In this document: in pieces, positions 1-12,441 of the stretch | Layout: every line of letters begins with the position of its first letter | Position numbering within the stretch: the stretch's first letter is position 1 | NCBI GenBank assembly: GCA_944470555.2 | Contig: OX104128.1 | Coordinates: 62,813,257-62,877,256, forward strand | DNA from: Heterobilharzia americana | Taxonomy: Eukaryota > Platyhelminthes > Trematoda > Strigeidida > Schistosomatidae | Reading direction: 5' to 3' | DNA: 64,000 bases | The notes under the pieces: model-generated | Database searches by the model: none | Told to the model about the DNA's origin: nothing | Seen by the model: the letters and a program-made list of their open reading frames with translations, nothing else | Program-made: the position numbers and the translations under genes

Positions 1-599
1 CGTCTACAAACTACAACTTTGTTTATATATTCATAAAGACCTTGGTCATTTCAAGTCTTTTTAGAACCATTCACTCCAACGAAACGTTCAGTCAGGTGTC
101 TACACGTCTAGTGATCAGATTATTTAAAAAACTGCTGGTTAGATTTGATTGACCCTGAATATATTCTATGATTTATGGCTACTTGGAAGATCTAAAGGGA
201 AGGAATTATGTGTTTTAATATCTCCTATTCTGTAAAAGTAGACTAGAAATACGAAATCGCCTTCGAGTTCATCTGTTGTTCACAGACTAGATTTTTGAAA
301 CGATTCGTTTTACATGAGGGTTAAAGGCTTGAGGCATTATCTCTGTATGCTCGGGAGTTCTGAATCAGTCTGTATCAACTGATTCCCATCCATAACGAGA
401 GGTAGATTATAAATGCTTCCTAATTCTTCAGTTTTATGCAGCATACAGCGAATTTACTTCACATCGATTCCAGATACTGAAGCCAACTAGTAATTCACAA
501 AGCACTGTATCAGTGCAAAGCTCCACTACACCCCATTTTGAACGCACTTTGACCCGATACCCTATCACTAAAATTTCACTCTCAGGGTGGAATGCACAG
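1..599. other. No gene recognised
   Basis: AT-rich sequence with no open frame I can assign. It lies downstream, on the minus strand, of the gypsy integrase remnant and may hold the decayed 3' part of that element, but I see no LTR boundary. Confidence 0.4.
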
Positions 600-1440
600 T
601 TCTCATAGTTTTAATGGTTTAAGTATTCTGTTCGCTTCTCTTGTAGCATAGAGTTAAAATTTGTTGTGATATTGAGTTGAAACACGCACTCCACTAGTTT
701 TTCTCTTTGTTGTGCAATACGTTCAGGTGTTATTCTGTATTCTGTCAAAATTAAGATAGTTGAAGATCTTTCCCTTTCTTCATTAATTGAGGAACACTCA
801 AAAGTATCCGAAATCGTGTCTACTTGCCTTTTCGACCGATGATAAGGTACTGCACAAAAATGCTGAATAGAACTAATTATATACAAGTTCTAAGATGCCA
901 TGAAAACGGAAATTGAGTACATTATCAGCTACCAAGGTTTCGGAAACACTGAAGCTGATAAACAAATCCACCAGTTTTGTAACTATAGATTCTGCTGTAC
1001 TTTGTGACAAGTCGTTTAAGCATCAATAATGATCAATTACATTTTCCTCTGCAAAGGTCCTGGTAAATCTACATATATTGAATGTTACAGCGATCCAGTC
1101 ATTGAGCAAAATGATATTGTACAAACTTTACTGAATTTCTTGCTGCTTGTATGCAACTGGTACAACTTAGGTACTTATACTCAATATCCTGATTCACTGC
1201 AGGCCAAAAAACATAGCCACGTGTTAATAACTTCATTCAACTGATGTCTGGATGACCAATATGAAACTGACTTTGCACTTGATTCCAGAGACTTTTGGAC
1301 ACTACAACTTCGTTAAACATGAGACAATAATCAATAACTCTAACTGACTGATAGCGGTGATAATATTGTCGCACTTCTTCAGTTAAGTGTGAAAATGGTT
1401 CTTCATAAGAATTACAGCAGAACAGATTCATTTTGAAGTG
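600..1440 (-). pseudogene. Ty3/gypsy integrase remnant (decayed)
   Basis: Reading the minus strand in shifting frames gives the typical order of a gypsy integrase. A zinc-finger start reads FHIGHPD, then a RGYVFWP-like stretch and a CTSC pair. A D-containing core reads SVSETLVADN. The end resembles the post-core region (PYH..., then VDT...F, then TEYRITPERI). Stops and frameshifts separate the parts (frame ends near 1240 and 890), so no functional protein is possible. It probably belongs to a schistosome gypsy family of the Saci/Boudicca type, but the exact family is inference. No protease, reverse transcriptase or LTR was identified next to it. Confidence 0.65.
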
Positions 1441-1704
1441 TCTTAATGATTTTTAAAACCGTGAAAAGGTCACGCAAAAAGACATCGTTAGCACCAACTT
1501 GAGAATTACTGGAAACTATGAAGTGTTTGACTGTTGTTCTGTCCTAGTTTTTCATGATACTCATGCAATCAGACATACACACAAAAAAGACTTGGTATAA
1601 CTAAACATTAGTCTAATTCGTTACACTTCACATTTCACCTCTAGCAATAAACATTAGGAAAATTTAAATATGAATATCAACCTGAGATCAAACTTTAATG
1701 AGTC

Positions 1705-1832
1705 AAAACAGAGGTGCCGATCTCCTCCATGTCACCCTCAGCTGGGACGCCCAACTCGTCGCTTCCCATCGGGGTTGCACTCGAAGGCGTGATGCATGAG
1801 GTCCCCAGTCGGCCGAGGCACAGAATAAAGCT
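1705..1832 (-). mobile_element. SR2-like RTE 3' fragment
   Basis: About 125 bp closely resemble the minus-strand 3' region of the SR2-like copy at 45.77-45.87 kb: the same CTCCATGTCACCCTCAGCTG stretch followed by the CCCAACTCGTCGCTTCCCAT stretch. It encodes the GRPK-type tail of the RTE ORF. It is an isolated fragment with no 3' tail, so it is an old remnant. Confidence 0.7.
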
Positions 1833-2781
1833 TACAGAATGGTGTAGTTTTTAAACTTCAAAGTCTGATAGGATGCATATGCATTTTTAAAACACAAAAA
1901 CTAAAGCTTCTCACTATTTATATTAATCGGACAAAGACGACAGCCAAGAAGCTTAAAGTATTCTTCAAGCCATAACAGAGTGTACAGATAGGTGGTGATG
2001 CATTCCGTAAATGACCATTGACTGCATAACATGGTAGTTAGCATCTTTATGTCTCTTGCCAACTCAGGCATTATTCACTTACTGAGTCTGTATTTTTCAA
2101 ATATATTCAATTTTTAATATAGTGCGACTATGAACCAGTGTCACCGGCAGGTATCTGTCCTTATGGTTAGCCTCATTAGTCTCGACTTCTCAGCACAAAT
2201 TGGAGGCACAACACGTGTCTACTGATATTCACTTAAGTAGTTTGAATTGAAATAACTAATTTGGAGATAGCTTCACGGTAGATACTCATCGCAAAGGGAA
2301 GGATGGATATTCTGCAAGTAAAATAACATTGTTTCAATAGCTCTCTTAAGTTAAAAAATGTTTAACATGACCTAGTGGCAATAAAGTAGCATCCAATTCG
2401 AGAGTAGTGCACTCCATATTGGATATTGTTGAGGAATCCCGAAAGAAGATGAACCATTGTCCAACCATTCACATCGCCACTAAGTGTCAAACTGTTATCA
2501 ATTTGAATTGGAAACATTATGGAAAATAAATAGGCATTACAAAAGTTGCGGTCGTTTGCAGTTCTAACCAACAAACGAGTGACGACGTGAGCCTATCGCA
2601 GATGAGGTTAAAGAAGCTTATTCCAGCTCGTGAACTGTCGGACAGGTTAAGCATATCGAACATTATAACAAGCGTATCATAACGGATGAAGATGTATCTA
2701 TTTGTAACAATGAAGCTAAATATGTTCTTCAAAGTCATTTGAATGTTATGTTTTACTCTCGAAACACGGACAAAGATCTTT
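1833..2781. other. Unassigned stretch with overlapping short ORFs
   Basis: Two overlapping minus-strand frames (2362-2574 and 2517-2738, about 70 codons each) fill 2.36-2.74 kb and may be one decayed coding sequence broken by a frameshift. I do not recognise the product. It may be more of the gypsy element seen at 0.6-1.4 kb, but no conserved motif supports that. The rest shows nothing. Confidence 0.3.
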
Positions 2782-2792
2782 ATCAGTTTAAA

Positions 2793-5700
2793 TAACGTCG
2801 CCAGGTTAACTAGTTCACTAGTTACTAGCCAGTCCTAAGCCCGGATAAAGAGGGAAGGTTGGGCATAGGGCTAGCAACCCTACCCCGGAAAACCAATCCA
2901 ATTGCTAAACAAACTTCAACGCACAAAAAAATATGAAAAATAAAAATAAACTTATTCCTCGATGGAATTGGAGAGGCCAAATGACGTTGGTTGATGAAAG
3001 CCTTCGGGAAGTCCATTGGCCGATGTGTCCTCGCTCCTCTCGATGAAAGCGAAAGTAACAATGGGACATGGAATGTCCGCACCATGTATGAACCTACCAA
3101 GTTTGTCCAAATTGCCAAAGAGATGAGAAGGCATCACATTGAAGTGTTAGGAATTTGCGAAAGCAGAGGAATAGAAGTAGGCTGTCCAAACTGTCAACTG
3201 GAGAATCAATAATCTCCTCCGATATTGTCACCCAGACGACAACCACGAACACACTGAAATTAGGAGTGGCTATCATGATGTCCCAACAGCATCGAAGGCT
3301 CTTATGCAGTGGGAACCAATCTCCTCCTGCAGGATCATGACAGCAAGGTTCAACTCAAAAGGAAGGAAAGTCACAATCATACAATGCTACTCTATGCACC
3401 TACAAATAATGCAGATCAAGAGAAGGAAGAGGAATTCTAAAGACAACTGCAATCAGTACTAGACAAGACACTACGACATCGAAATTCTAATGGGTGACAT
3501 GAATGCCAAACTGGTAGTGGACAACACAGGAAGAGAACTCATCATGGGTCGAGAAGCGCTCGGTGAAATGACGAATGAGAATGGAGGACTGTTTGCAGAT
3601 TTCTGCGCATTCAACCACTTGGTGATTGGAAGCTAGGCAGTGTGTACAAACACAATGACATTCACAAAGCGACATGAATTTCACCAGATGGACACACTAC
3701 ACTAAAAATCAGATCAACTTCATCTCAATGTGAAGAAAGTGGAGATGCAATCTACTGGACACAAGAAGGAGAGCAGATGTAGGTTCACACCACTCACTAT
3801 TTAGTGCAAGGAACCTCCCTTCAAAATCAAGTTGAAAGCCATCAAAGAAGTTGATAGTAGACCACAGTTCAAGTTCAACACCCAGAACAAAAACTGAAGG
3901 ACGAAACTACAAAGGACATCTTCACGTCAGCCATCAGGACAAAATGGGAGATATTGAGCAACGTCCATGAAGGATCGAGCGTGGAAGAACTCTGGAACTC
4001 TTTGTAAGTTATGTGGAAAGAACCTGCAAAACCGTATTAGGAAGGAAGAAGATAAGGAATGGATCTCGATGGACACATGGGAGCTGATAGAGGAGAGGAA
4101 GATGGTGAAGCAGAAGATAAACCAGTGCAAGGATGCAAAACGAAAAGAAAAACTGAGTACAACGTACGAAACACTACACTGTACAAAGAAGTGGAAAAGA
4201 GTCCGCGGAAAGACAAAAGACACTTCTACGACACATTGGCAAGTGGAGCAGAACAGGCTGCAGGTAGGAGAGACCTGATAACATTGTATCAAATAACCAC
4301 GTTGCTATCCGGGAAGAGATCAAGGCAGACGAAATCAATGAAAGATAGTGAAGGAAACCTGGTTAGCAAAGAGGAAACAATAATCTGATCACTTCAAAAA
4401 ACCATGGAATCGACAGCCATCTGCAACTCATGCGGAAATACCACCAGCGACGACAGAACTACAGGTGAACACGGGCCTTCCGACAAAAGCACAAGTCCTG
4501 AGTGCTATAAAACTGCTGAAACTCAACAAAGCAGCAGGACCATATGGAATTCCACCAGAAGCACTGAAATCAGACGCTGAGACAAAAGTGGATATGCTCA
4601 CACCACTACAGCAGAAAGTTTGGAAGGAACGAAAAGTAGCTGCAGATTGGAAGAAAGGCTACCTTATCAAACTCCCAAAGAAGGGGCACCTAAGCCTTTG
4701 CAAAAACTGGCGTGGAATCATGTTCCATCCCTCTCCACCCCAAGCAAAATATTATGCTGCATCAACCTGGAAAGACTAAAAAATGCTCTGGATTCAAAAC
4801 TACGACCGAAACAGGCTAGCTGGCTGGCTGGCTTCAGGAAGAACAAATCATGTGAGGATCAAATTGCAACGCTACACTACGCATCATCATAGAACAGAGC
4901 ACAGAATGACAGTCAACTCTATACCTCAACTTCATCGACTTTGAAAACGCCTTCGACAGCGTCGACCGAGAAGTAATTTGGCAGGCAACTGCCTCAACAC
5001 TACGATTTTAGTGCCACAAACCTTTATCAATCTCACTCAACAACTATATGAAGACACCACATGCCGAGTGATTAACAACGGAAAGCTCAGTGACGCATTT
5101 GAAATGAAAACAGGAGTAAGACAAGGTTGCCTACTATCACCGATGATCTTCCTGATTGTGGTGGACTGGATCATGCATCAAACAGTGAGGAGCGAGAAGA
5201 TGGGTATACACTGGCTGCACCGATGAAAAGACCCCAGAAGAAGATTTGGGTTTTGCCGATGATGATTCATGTCTAATGTCTTGTCGTACAAGCTCGAAGA
5301 TCTACAGGCGAAAACTAACAAGTTGACAGAAGAGGCAACGATAACGGGACTTCAAGCGAATGCAGAGAAGACGGAGGTGATGAAGATACCCAAAAAACAA
5401 CAGCATCAACAACAAGTACCAATTACCATCAACGGCAGAAATCGAAAGGAAGTAGTCTTTTTCACCCACCTAGGCAACATCGTTTCACCTACAGGCGGCA
5501 CAGACGAGGATGTGAGAACCAGGATCGGAAAGACAGCTAGACAGGCCTTCCATTATTAATCTGAAATCAATGTGGTGATCAACTGCACTCACCACAAAGA
5601 ACAAGATCGGGATTTTCAACACCAACACCAAGTCAGTGCTGCTATATGGTTCAGAAGCTTGGCATGTCACGAAAAGCACTCCCAACAAACTGCAGAAATT

Positions 5701-6093
5701 CATCAACAGCTGTCTACGCTCGATATTGAAGATCAGATGACCAGAAAGAATAAACAACAAGGAACTCACTCTGTCTGACAACAAACCAACCAAGAACCTT
5801 TCACCCAACAAATTTGCAGAAGGAAAAAGTGGAGATGGATTGGGTAAACACTGAGAAGGCCATTTGGGGACATCACGCGCCAGACCCTCCAGTGGAATGC
5901 AAAGGGGAAACGACGAGTTGGGAGTCCCAGCTGAGGGTGACAGGTAGGAGATCATGTGAGGAAGAAATGAAAACTTTTAGGCAGTGGTTGCGCCAGGTTG
6001 AAAAGACCACAGACAACAGAGTGCGATGGAGGCGTGCTACTGAAGCCCTATGCTCCACTAGGAACCCAAGGGAAAAATGAATGTAATGTAATA
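2793..6093 (+). mobile_element. SR2-like RTE non-LTR retrotransposon, near full length
   Basis: This copy has an 11-bp target-site duplication, ATCAGTTTAAA, at 2782-2792 and 6094-6104. Between the repeats lie 3,301 bp. They start with a 5' leader containing ACTAGTT repeats and the AGTCCTAAGCCCGG motif that also opens the minus-strand copy at 38.85 kb. They end after GGAACCCAAGGG with a short (A/T/G)-rich tail instead of poly(A), as is normal for the RTE clade. The intact 5' leader and the TSD show that this was a complete insertion event. The coding region is now broken (see the pseudogene entry). It lies outside the recognised CAP exons, on the opposite strand to CAP. Confidence 0.85.
2960..6080 (+). 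pseudogene. RTE endonuclease-reverse transcriptase, degenerate
   Basis: The frames in order are: an AP-endonuclease start with TWNVRTM and KEMRRHHIEVLGICESR near 3069-3180; endonuclease GDMNAKL near 3490; a basic linker (3967-4390); the reverse-transcriptase start NKAAGPYGIPPEALKSDAE at 4525-4580; the RT block [11 protein letters not shown] at 5113-5145; a catalytic FADD box near 5244 that is followed at once by a frameshift; and the thumb/C-terminal region (5269-6080). In the RTE clade this ORF supplies target-primed reverse transcription. Many stops and at least four frameshifts make this copy inactive. Confidence 0.85.
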
Positions 6094-6104
6094 ATCAGTT
6101 TAAA

Positions 6105-6372
6105 CATTATTTAACCCCATTCATTCATATATGATTATCTAGAAACTTCATTAACATTATCCTAATGACCTTAGTGCAAGAACTATTCAGATAAACTGGA
6201 AAAGGAGGTTTATATTGGCCCTGTTATCGTTTTGCTGTTATCAATGACCGGACTTCAATCATGAGCAACCAGGTGCATAAGTGAATCTGGTTTTCAATTC
6301 AACAGAATTTTAGTTCAATCGCTTTTAATCTATAGATCACCTGTACAATGCACTTCATCATACTGTAGTTAA
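6105..6372. other. Short unassigned spacer
   Basis: AT-rich DNA between the SR2-like insertion and the hammerhead-type repeats; nothing recognised. Confidence 0.4.
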
Positions 6373-6905
6373 CATTTGTTAGTTGGATGTAGGCAATCGA
6401 CCGGTAGCCCTGGACCTAGGCTTCGTGCTTAGTGGGACTCGTCAACAAGGCGTATCTGCAACCTCAACGGAACTGATGCCGCCGGTGGGAGATTCGGACC
6501 AGTATCACCCTGTATTGCAGTCAGTGAGGCTGCCACTGAGCTGTTTAGGCCGCGACTGACCTCCTGTAGGACTGCATTAGATATCTTGATTGGTCAGTGT
6601 AGGGTAACTAACTTCATATTGTCTAGTCCTAAGTGCTGACTGAATTCTATCGATCATTTCGCAATGCGGTTAGCAGGCTAGTTGATTCAACATGGCAATA
6701 CACTTTGATGGATGTTAGTTGGATGAAGGCAATCATTGGTAGCGTCGCTGACTACAACACTAGGTAATGCGGGTTCGAATCCCAGACGGGACATCAGTTC
6801 CGTCGGGGTTGCAGATATGCCTTGTTGAGAAGTGCCAAAAAGCGAGAAACCTAGGTCCAGAACGTCCTGCCGATTGCCTCCATCCAACTAATATCTATCA
6901 AAGTG
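6373..6905. repeat. Inverted hammerhead SINE-like repeat (family D)
   Basis: Two arms of one dispersed repeat face away from each other. The left arm (6373-6560) reads on the minus strand and the right arm (6696-6905) on the plus strand. The right arm has a tRNA-like B box, GGTTCGAATCC (about 6770), then a hammerhead-like module (6808-6870). It is bounded by inverted termini of about 34 bp that contain TTAGTTGGATG and AGGCAATC. The left arm's module at 6405-6453 reads TTGACGA, a GCACGAA segment and CCTAGGTC. The spacer at 6570-6690 resembles spacers at 6.91-7.06, 7.94-8.07 and 26.87-27.00 kb. The same arm-spacer-arm layout recurs at 7.8, 26.7 and 30.5 kb. Confidence 0.6.
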
Positions 6906-7264
6906 CATCGCGATGTTGATCTGCCTAATCTGGTGGCCACATTGCAAAATGATCAATAGAATTCGATTAGCATTTGACCACTAGACAACATGAAGTTGGT
7001 TGCCGTCCAGTGACCAATCAGTGTGGTTAACATTTCTCCGAAATACACGCAGCACTTGGACATTGTACTTAATCTGCTTGTACAGGTTACTAATGCTAGC
7101 CTGAATGGCTCAGTGGTAGTTGTTTGACACCAGCGATTTTCCGTTGCTGTCCACATCCGTTGGCAGATGGGCTCCTATGCGAACACCTCGATACGACAAG
7201 ATATCCATGATGTTATATTCATCTTGGTAACGGGAAATTACAAGAATCAAACAGCTGATACCCG

Positions 7265-7470
7265 CTACATAAGAGGTGGTTTTCATGCTCCAGTAGTTTA
7301 GTGGGTAATGATTTGGCATTTGAAATGATTGGCACTAGGTTCGAGTCTCAGCAGGAGAAACACCACTCATTAAGGCGTAGGTACATCCAGCTGACGAGTC
7401 CCAAATAGGACGAAACGTACGTCGTGGATTCCAGTGGTAGTCACTGAAATGAATGTAGTCCAGTGGTAAT
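7265..7470 (+). repeat. SM-alpha-like SINE with tRNA-like promoter
   Basis: A tRNA-like module has an A-box-like CAGTAGTTTAGTGGGTAATG and a B box, AGGTTCGAGTCTC (7339-7351 area). It is followed about 50 bp later by a hammerhead ribozyme. This is the organisation of the schistosome SM-alpha family: an internal pol III promoter, then a self-cleaving RNA. The following 80 bp (to about 7550) hold another degenerate piece of the same kind. Confidence 0.75.
7384..7432 (+). ncRNA. Hammerhead ribozyme (SM-alpha type)
   Basis: The core CTGACGA is followed by stem II GTCC/GGAC, then GAAA. Stem III is the palindrome ACGTACGT and the cleavage triplet is GTC. Stem I would be ATCCAG with GTGGAT, so five pairs form, but the pair next to the core is G-G instead of G-C. 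This may weaken cleavage. The module matches the known schistosome hammerhead layout. Confidence 0.8.
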
Positions 7471-7799
7471 ATTTTTGACTGCATCACTACCGGTTAATAC
7501 GGGTTTCCATGAATTTAGGCGTATCAATCCCTTAGGGGTTGGAGATACGCCTTACCTTGAATATTACAGTAATACATATCACATTCTTCTCTTCACTTAT
7601 TGAAATGAAAATCTAGCACATTAAAGATACTAGGACTGTACCACATAAAAAGGTAACTTTGAAAGGAAATAAATGGAGAACAAAAGAAGAAGAAGTTCGC
7701 ATACATAACTTTCGCATCCGAAATCGTACGAACTTTTGGATAGTCAGGGGACGTACTAATCGGGGACACCCTGATAGAACTGTATTTCAGTCATAGATC
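7471..7799. other. Degenerate tRNA-like repeat, otherwise unassigned
   Basis: At 7450-7545 a fragment ends in GGGGTTGGAGATACGCCTTA, which resembles the family D leader. The remainder to 7.8 kb shows no feature. Confidence 0.35.
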
Positions 7800-8460
7800 T
7801 TTGGAGTCAGTCGATAGAAAGGTTACATTCTCGTAGACACTCATCAGTGAGGCATATCTTCAACCACGAGGAAAATTGGTGTTTCCTCGGTGATTCGTGT
7901 CTGAGTCACTCAAAGCCAGAGCCTGAGACCTGATTACCAAGCTATTACTGCTACGACAGACCACCCGTGGAACTTGGTTATATACATGGATCGCCCACCA
8001 TAAGCCATGTGACGTAGGTGACTAGTCCCTACTGATTAGTACTCATCCCAGTCTATCGGTCAAATTTTACAATGTTGGCCGTTAGGTGAAGTGATGCGAC
8101 TTATCGTGTATATATACTAATCCTATACGGGATAGTCTACTAAATGGCTAAATAGTAAAGTGGTCGCGTTCAGCACTCAGTGACACAGGAGCGAATCAAA
8201 AAGAGAACACAAGTTTCCACATCGCTGCAGATATGCTTTGCTAATGTGCCAATAAGAACGAAAACTAAGTCAGGCAGGGCTTCCTGTCGACTAACTACCG
8301 AAATACAATGCACTGAAGTCTTATGTTACTAAGCTTAGTGTCCACATTGTGATACTCGATCGATAAACTGGAGCCAATGCTAAGCACTTAGGAATACATA
8401 ACAACATTGGTTACCATCTGCTGATGACCAGTTCATATACTAACATAAACTTAGTTCCCA
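7800..8460. repeat. Family D arm-spacer-arm repeat plus companion unit
   Basis: A minus-strand arm at 7800-7935 contains ACTGATGAGTGTC, an intact CTGATGA half-core that lacks the expected GAAA. A spacer (7936-8070) follows, then a plus-strand arm (8080-8320) with a decayed module around 8228-8285 (CTAATGT, then ACGAAAAC). A companion segment at 8330-8460 resembles the spacers seen beside the other copies. This is an older copy of the 6.4 kb structure. Confidence 0.45.
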
Positions 8461-8705
8461 ACATTCCCTATTCACCTTTGGGCTTGATCTAACCAGTTTC
8501 ATCATCAATAGGCATGTCGTATTTCCATTTTGATGTCCACATGACCACATTTTCCAGTTTATTGTAGAGACTACCATAAAACTCTTCTGGGAAACTTTTT
8601 TTTCAATCATATCTAATTGAAAAGATCATGTCTGCATGAAGATGCTGAGTTACAAATATTATCATATGAATAGTTTAAATGGTACCGAGTAAACAATTGT
8701 ACAAT

Positions 8706-8832
8706 TGACTTTAAAAGCCATCCTAACCAATTACGTTTCTATGTTTTGTGAAAAACTAACCATCTTTCCAATTGAAATACAGAAATCTGATTGGTTATTT
8801 TAGTACCTGTTACAGTGGCCGCCTTAAAGTCA
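8706..8832. repeat. MITE-like element, TGACTTTAAA termini
   Basis: 127 bp with inverted ends: TGACTTTAAAAGCCATCCTAAC on the left and the inverse of a GTTAC...CCTTAAAGTCA end on the right. A second, better-preserved copy is at 23780-23921. There is no coding capacity. It is likely a non-autonomous DNA element of unknown superfamily. Confidence 0.6.
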
Positions 8833-9043
8833 CTCTAATTGTAAACAAACAGAAATAAGTTAACTATCTTTGGTACTCATCATACTGTACAAGTCCTCTG
8901 AAATAAATTGACACTGAGCAAAATAATCGCCAAGCTGCTCATAAACTATTTTTTTAAAACGTAGCGAAAACGAAAATGCAGGCATTGTTACATTTCATCG
9001 TCATTGGGTCCTTGCATCTTTTTAATAATTTAATAATTCCCAT

Positions 9044-9822
9044 TGTAACATTAATAACAGGATATTCAGCGAAGAGACTCTTTTCAACGAACTTATTTTC
9101 AAGCTGTACAATCGTATATATATGGTATTTGGAAAAAATTATATCCTGTGAGGAAAACTAAACACTATATGGTGATGACAATAATAATAGAGCGGGTGAT
9201 GATATATGCATTTATGATTATAATAACAATTGAAGTGCGAATGATAACAAATAGAATATGTAATATATGGAATGGTACATAGAGAGTATATAACTCAGTA
9301 TAACTCAGTATATAACTCAGTATCATGGCCATAACATTTTCCCACCCCATTAGCTCCCCCTCCCACTTTGTTAATTTAACCTTTGTATCCTTCCTTTATC
9401 ACTATTATTGTTATTATAATCGCCTTCACTTCAACTAGTTTCCGGTGTTGTTTCACTTAATTGTCTTAATCCTTTTAGAAAACATTGACTTCATCTTGTC
9501 CAATTTGTCTAATGCTATTACATAATACTTAATTGGTTTACCATTTTCAACAATTTCTTCACCCCCTTCTGAGTTATATACTCTCTATGTACCATTCCAT
9601 ATATTACATATTCTATTTGTTATCATTCGCACTTCAATTGTTATTATAATCATAAATGCATATATCATCACCCGCTCTATTATTATTGTCATCACCATAT
9701 AGTGTTTAGTTTTCCTCACAGGATATAATTTTTTCCAAATACCATATATATACGATTGTACAGCTTGAAAATAAGTTCGTTGAAAAGAGTCTCTTCGCTG
9801 AATATCCTGTTATTATTGTTAC
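9044..9822. repeat. Large inverted repeat, 255-bp arms, 270-bp loop
   Basis: The arm 9044-9298 is the almost exact reverse complement of 9569-9822; I see only a couple of mismatches across about 255 bp. The loop 9299-9568 is pyrimidine-rich on the plus strand. No protein is encoded. Imperfect direct repeats ATTGTTACATTTCA (8984-8997) and ATTGTTACGTTTCA (9814-9827) might be a target duplication, but the right one overlaps the arm. The shape recalls the inverted LTR-like ends of the PLE at 14.2 kb. The element class is unknown. Confidence 0.85.
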
Positions 9823-9827
9823 GTTTC

Positions 9828-10117
9828 ACTGTGACTGAATGAATTCGCTGTTCAACATTTTAACATACAAAAAAAAGGTAAATAAATAGCTATTACTCTT
9901 GGTAAAAATATTTAAAAATAGCTATACATAAGTTAACTGAATACATTACGGTGAAATTTCACTTTTCTGCAAGTAGCTAATTCTACCACAGTGAATTGAA
10001 TACTATACTACCCACTGGCTCGAGACGTCGGTGTAGATCACCGAGGCAAGCTAACAAGTAGATCAATGATTCGGTATATGTGAATTGTTTTGTAAGTTGG
10101 TCGCGTGAATGTAGGCT

Positions 10118-10196
<79 letters not shown>

Positions 10197-11648
10197 CTAA
10201 TATTAATTTTAGGGAGGTATGAGAAAAACATTGTACCACACTGAAGTGAATATGAATAATTACCAAGTTTATGCATAGCCTAATTTTATTTTCACGTTAT
10301 AGAATTTTATTCACAGTTGGTTAAAACATAAAAATATTATACAGATTAGTTATCATAAAACATGCAGAGTATAATCTATCATAAACATATGTACATCACT
10401 CATGTACATTATCAGAATTCCTATACAAAAGTACTACATAATATGAAATTATTACAAAGTTAACTGCTTACATTTCCAGCAACCAAAATAGGTGTAATTA
10501 TATTGTAAAGTGAAGAACACATGCTATAACATCATATATGTTGTATGATATGTATCTCAGTGTGATGTCATCAGCTTACTTGGAGTATATATGATGCATA
10601 CAGACTGCAGTATATGAACTTATATAGATTGATTTAGCCACATTATTTGCTTAGTATTTTGAAGTTAAATCATCTGAGATGGCTTTAACTGAAAAAAGCA
10701 TCTAGGCATAAAAAATAACGACTGACAGTAAAGAATATCAAGACTAACGACCTATGATGTGTTAACAGATCGATTCTACATTACTGGTTACTGGTTCATA
10801 AGTTTAGACCGTCGACTTTCAATAGCTGGACAGCGGGTTCACACCTCACTTCACCTACCAACGTTTGCGTAATCAGGTAGTATTATCAACCTTCATAACT
10901 TAGATTTTGCTCATAACCGAGTGCACCCACCTGTATACGGTCGCTGAGTTTTACTGCTTACTATACTTCATTAATCATCATCCTAGTACATATTTATGTC
11001 CGTTAAACAGATTGAGTACTTATGATAAAACATCCGTATTAAATAAACAGAAGAATCAACGTGGAACTACACTCACAAGTATATCAGTTTAAGCTGCCAC
11101 ATTTCAACCAACAGATGAAGTATGGAAATGGAACGGTGATGATTGAAATCGGACTAAAAGTCCGGGTTTGAAACACTAACCAGCTTGTTGCTGGGCTAAG
11201 AGGCCAAGCTGATGATTCCAGTGACCGAAAGTTATGTGTAGTTATCAAGTAAGTCAGTGACATGTAGCCGTCTGGCTATCATCATTTCACTAAGAAGTAA
11301 TCGACCGATGGCTAAACTATCTGAGGTAGCCTCAGTGTGATAAATTATTTCTATTGTAAGTAACTGAACTGCATGAAACGCCTGAAGCAACATCCATCCA
11401 CTCGGTCGTTGAGGTTACTAAATTATCTGATAACAATCCTGCAGAGAAAATCAAGAAGATAGACAAGAATACCCTGCTGTAAGCAATGTTCTTGCTCTAT
11501 ATAATAAATTCATTACATTTACACAATAACTGACTCACTGATTCCAAAATCACATGGGCAATAAATTATGCACGAAATATCACCCAACAGATGGCACTGT
11601 TTTGTTGTGTGACGTGAGTAATCGAAGTTGACGAAGAAGTTCAAATCC
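9828..11648. other. Unassigned AT-rich stretch
   Basis: Apart from the CA microsatellite at 10121-10192, I see only degenerate tRNA-like fragments: a GCGGGTTCACACC box near 10833 and a possible repeat at 11110-11330 with CCGGGTTTGAAAC. No coding exon was recognised, although the missing last CAP exon could lie here or elsewhere below 13971. Confidence 0.35.
10121..10192. repeat. (CA)n microsatellite
   Basis: 36 uninterrupted CA units. The valine-cysteine run encoded on the minus strand is an artefact of this repeat. Confidence 0.97.
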
Positions 11649-11804
11649 ATTCAGCAACCTTATACAAGCACATGCGTGCAGGTAATAAGCCATACCTATC
11701 GTGTGAGAGTGCTAGTGATACTAACTAGCTACCCAAACCGTGCTAGGACCAGCGACCCACTTGGTTAAAAGTCCAGTCCCTAAATCAATTAGCCACAACT
11801 CCAC
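11649..11804 (-). repeat. tRNA-derived SINE (family C)
   Basis: The minus strand begins with GTGGAGTTGTGGCTAATTG (A-box region). It carries a worn B box and ends with the CAGCAACCTTA-type 3' part. Further copies are at 19.53, 32.73, 34.71 and 62.74 kb, all on the minus strand. Confidence 0.6.
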
Positions 11805-12367
11805 GATAAATGCAATAAAACAACCCTAGTAGAATTATCGATCAAATATACCGAAAGGTGTCTAATCCCATTCGATTCAAGATACAGATAACTGCTGAAA
11901 AGAAGTGAAATCCACAGCAAGCCAATGCTATACAGAATATTTATCACAGGCAACGGAATCCTATCGATAAGGTTTGTAATATAGCTGTCGATCGGCTGAT
12001 GAAGATTATAGTTCTAGTACAGATAACATTTAGACTGAACAAACAATGTGAGCGATTAGCAATTAGTTCCTCATTAATGGCTCTACACTAATATAGCATT
12101 TTCAAAACGTAAAATTACATACCGATCTAGTAGTAAGAGTAGTTCAATGAAAGGTTATCAATCTCAAAGTATCAAGAAGGTGATAATTGATCAGGTAATT
12201 AAGACTATTAACTAAAGCATAGATTAATTATAGTAGAAAGATTTTGTGAACAGGTTCTTACATAATTGATATTTTGTATAATGGTTACTAAAGAGCGAAA
12301 ATGAACTGTTACTTAAAGTAGTGAGTTGTTGACTGCAATTAGAGACAGTAGGGGGAGAAGAAGATGG

Positions 12368-12378
12368 CTAAATCTGTA

Positions 12379-12441
<63 letters not shown>

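Noticed and set aside
1029..1244. Plus-strand 71-codon frame
   Set aside because: It overlaps the gypsy integrase remnant on the other strand and has no motif of its own.
5485..5955. Minus-strand 156-codon frame in the first SR2-like copy
   Set aside because: Antisense of the RTE C-terminal region; the sense strand has the family motifs.
9983..10276. Minus-strand frame with a long valine-cysteine run
   Set aside because: The run is the translated (CA)n microsatellite.
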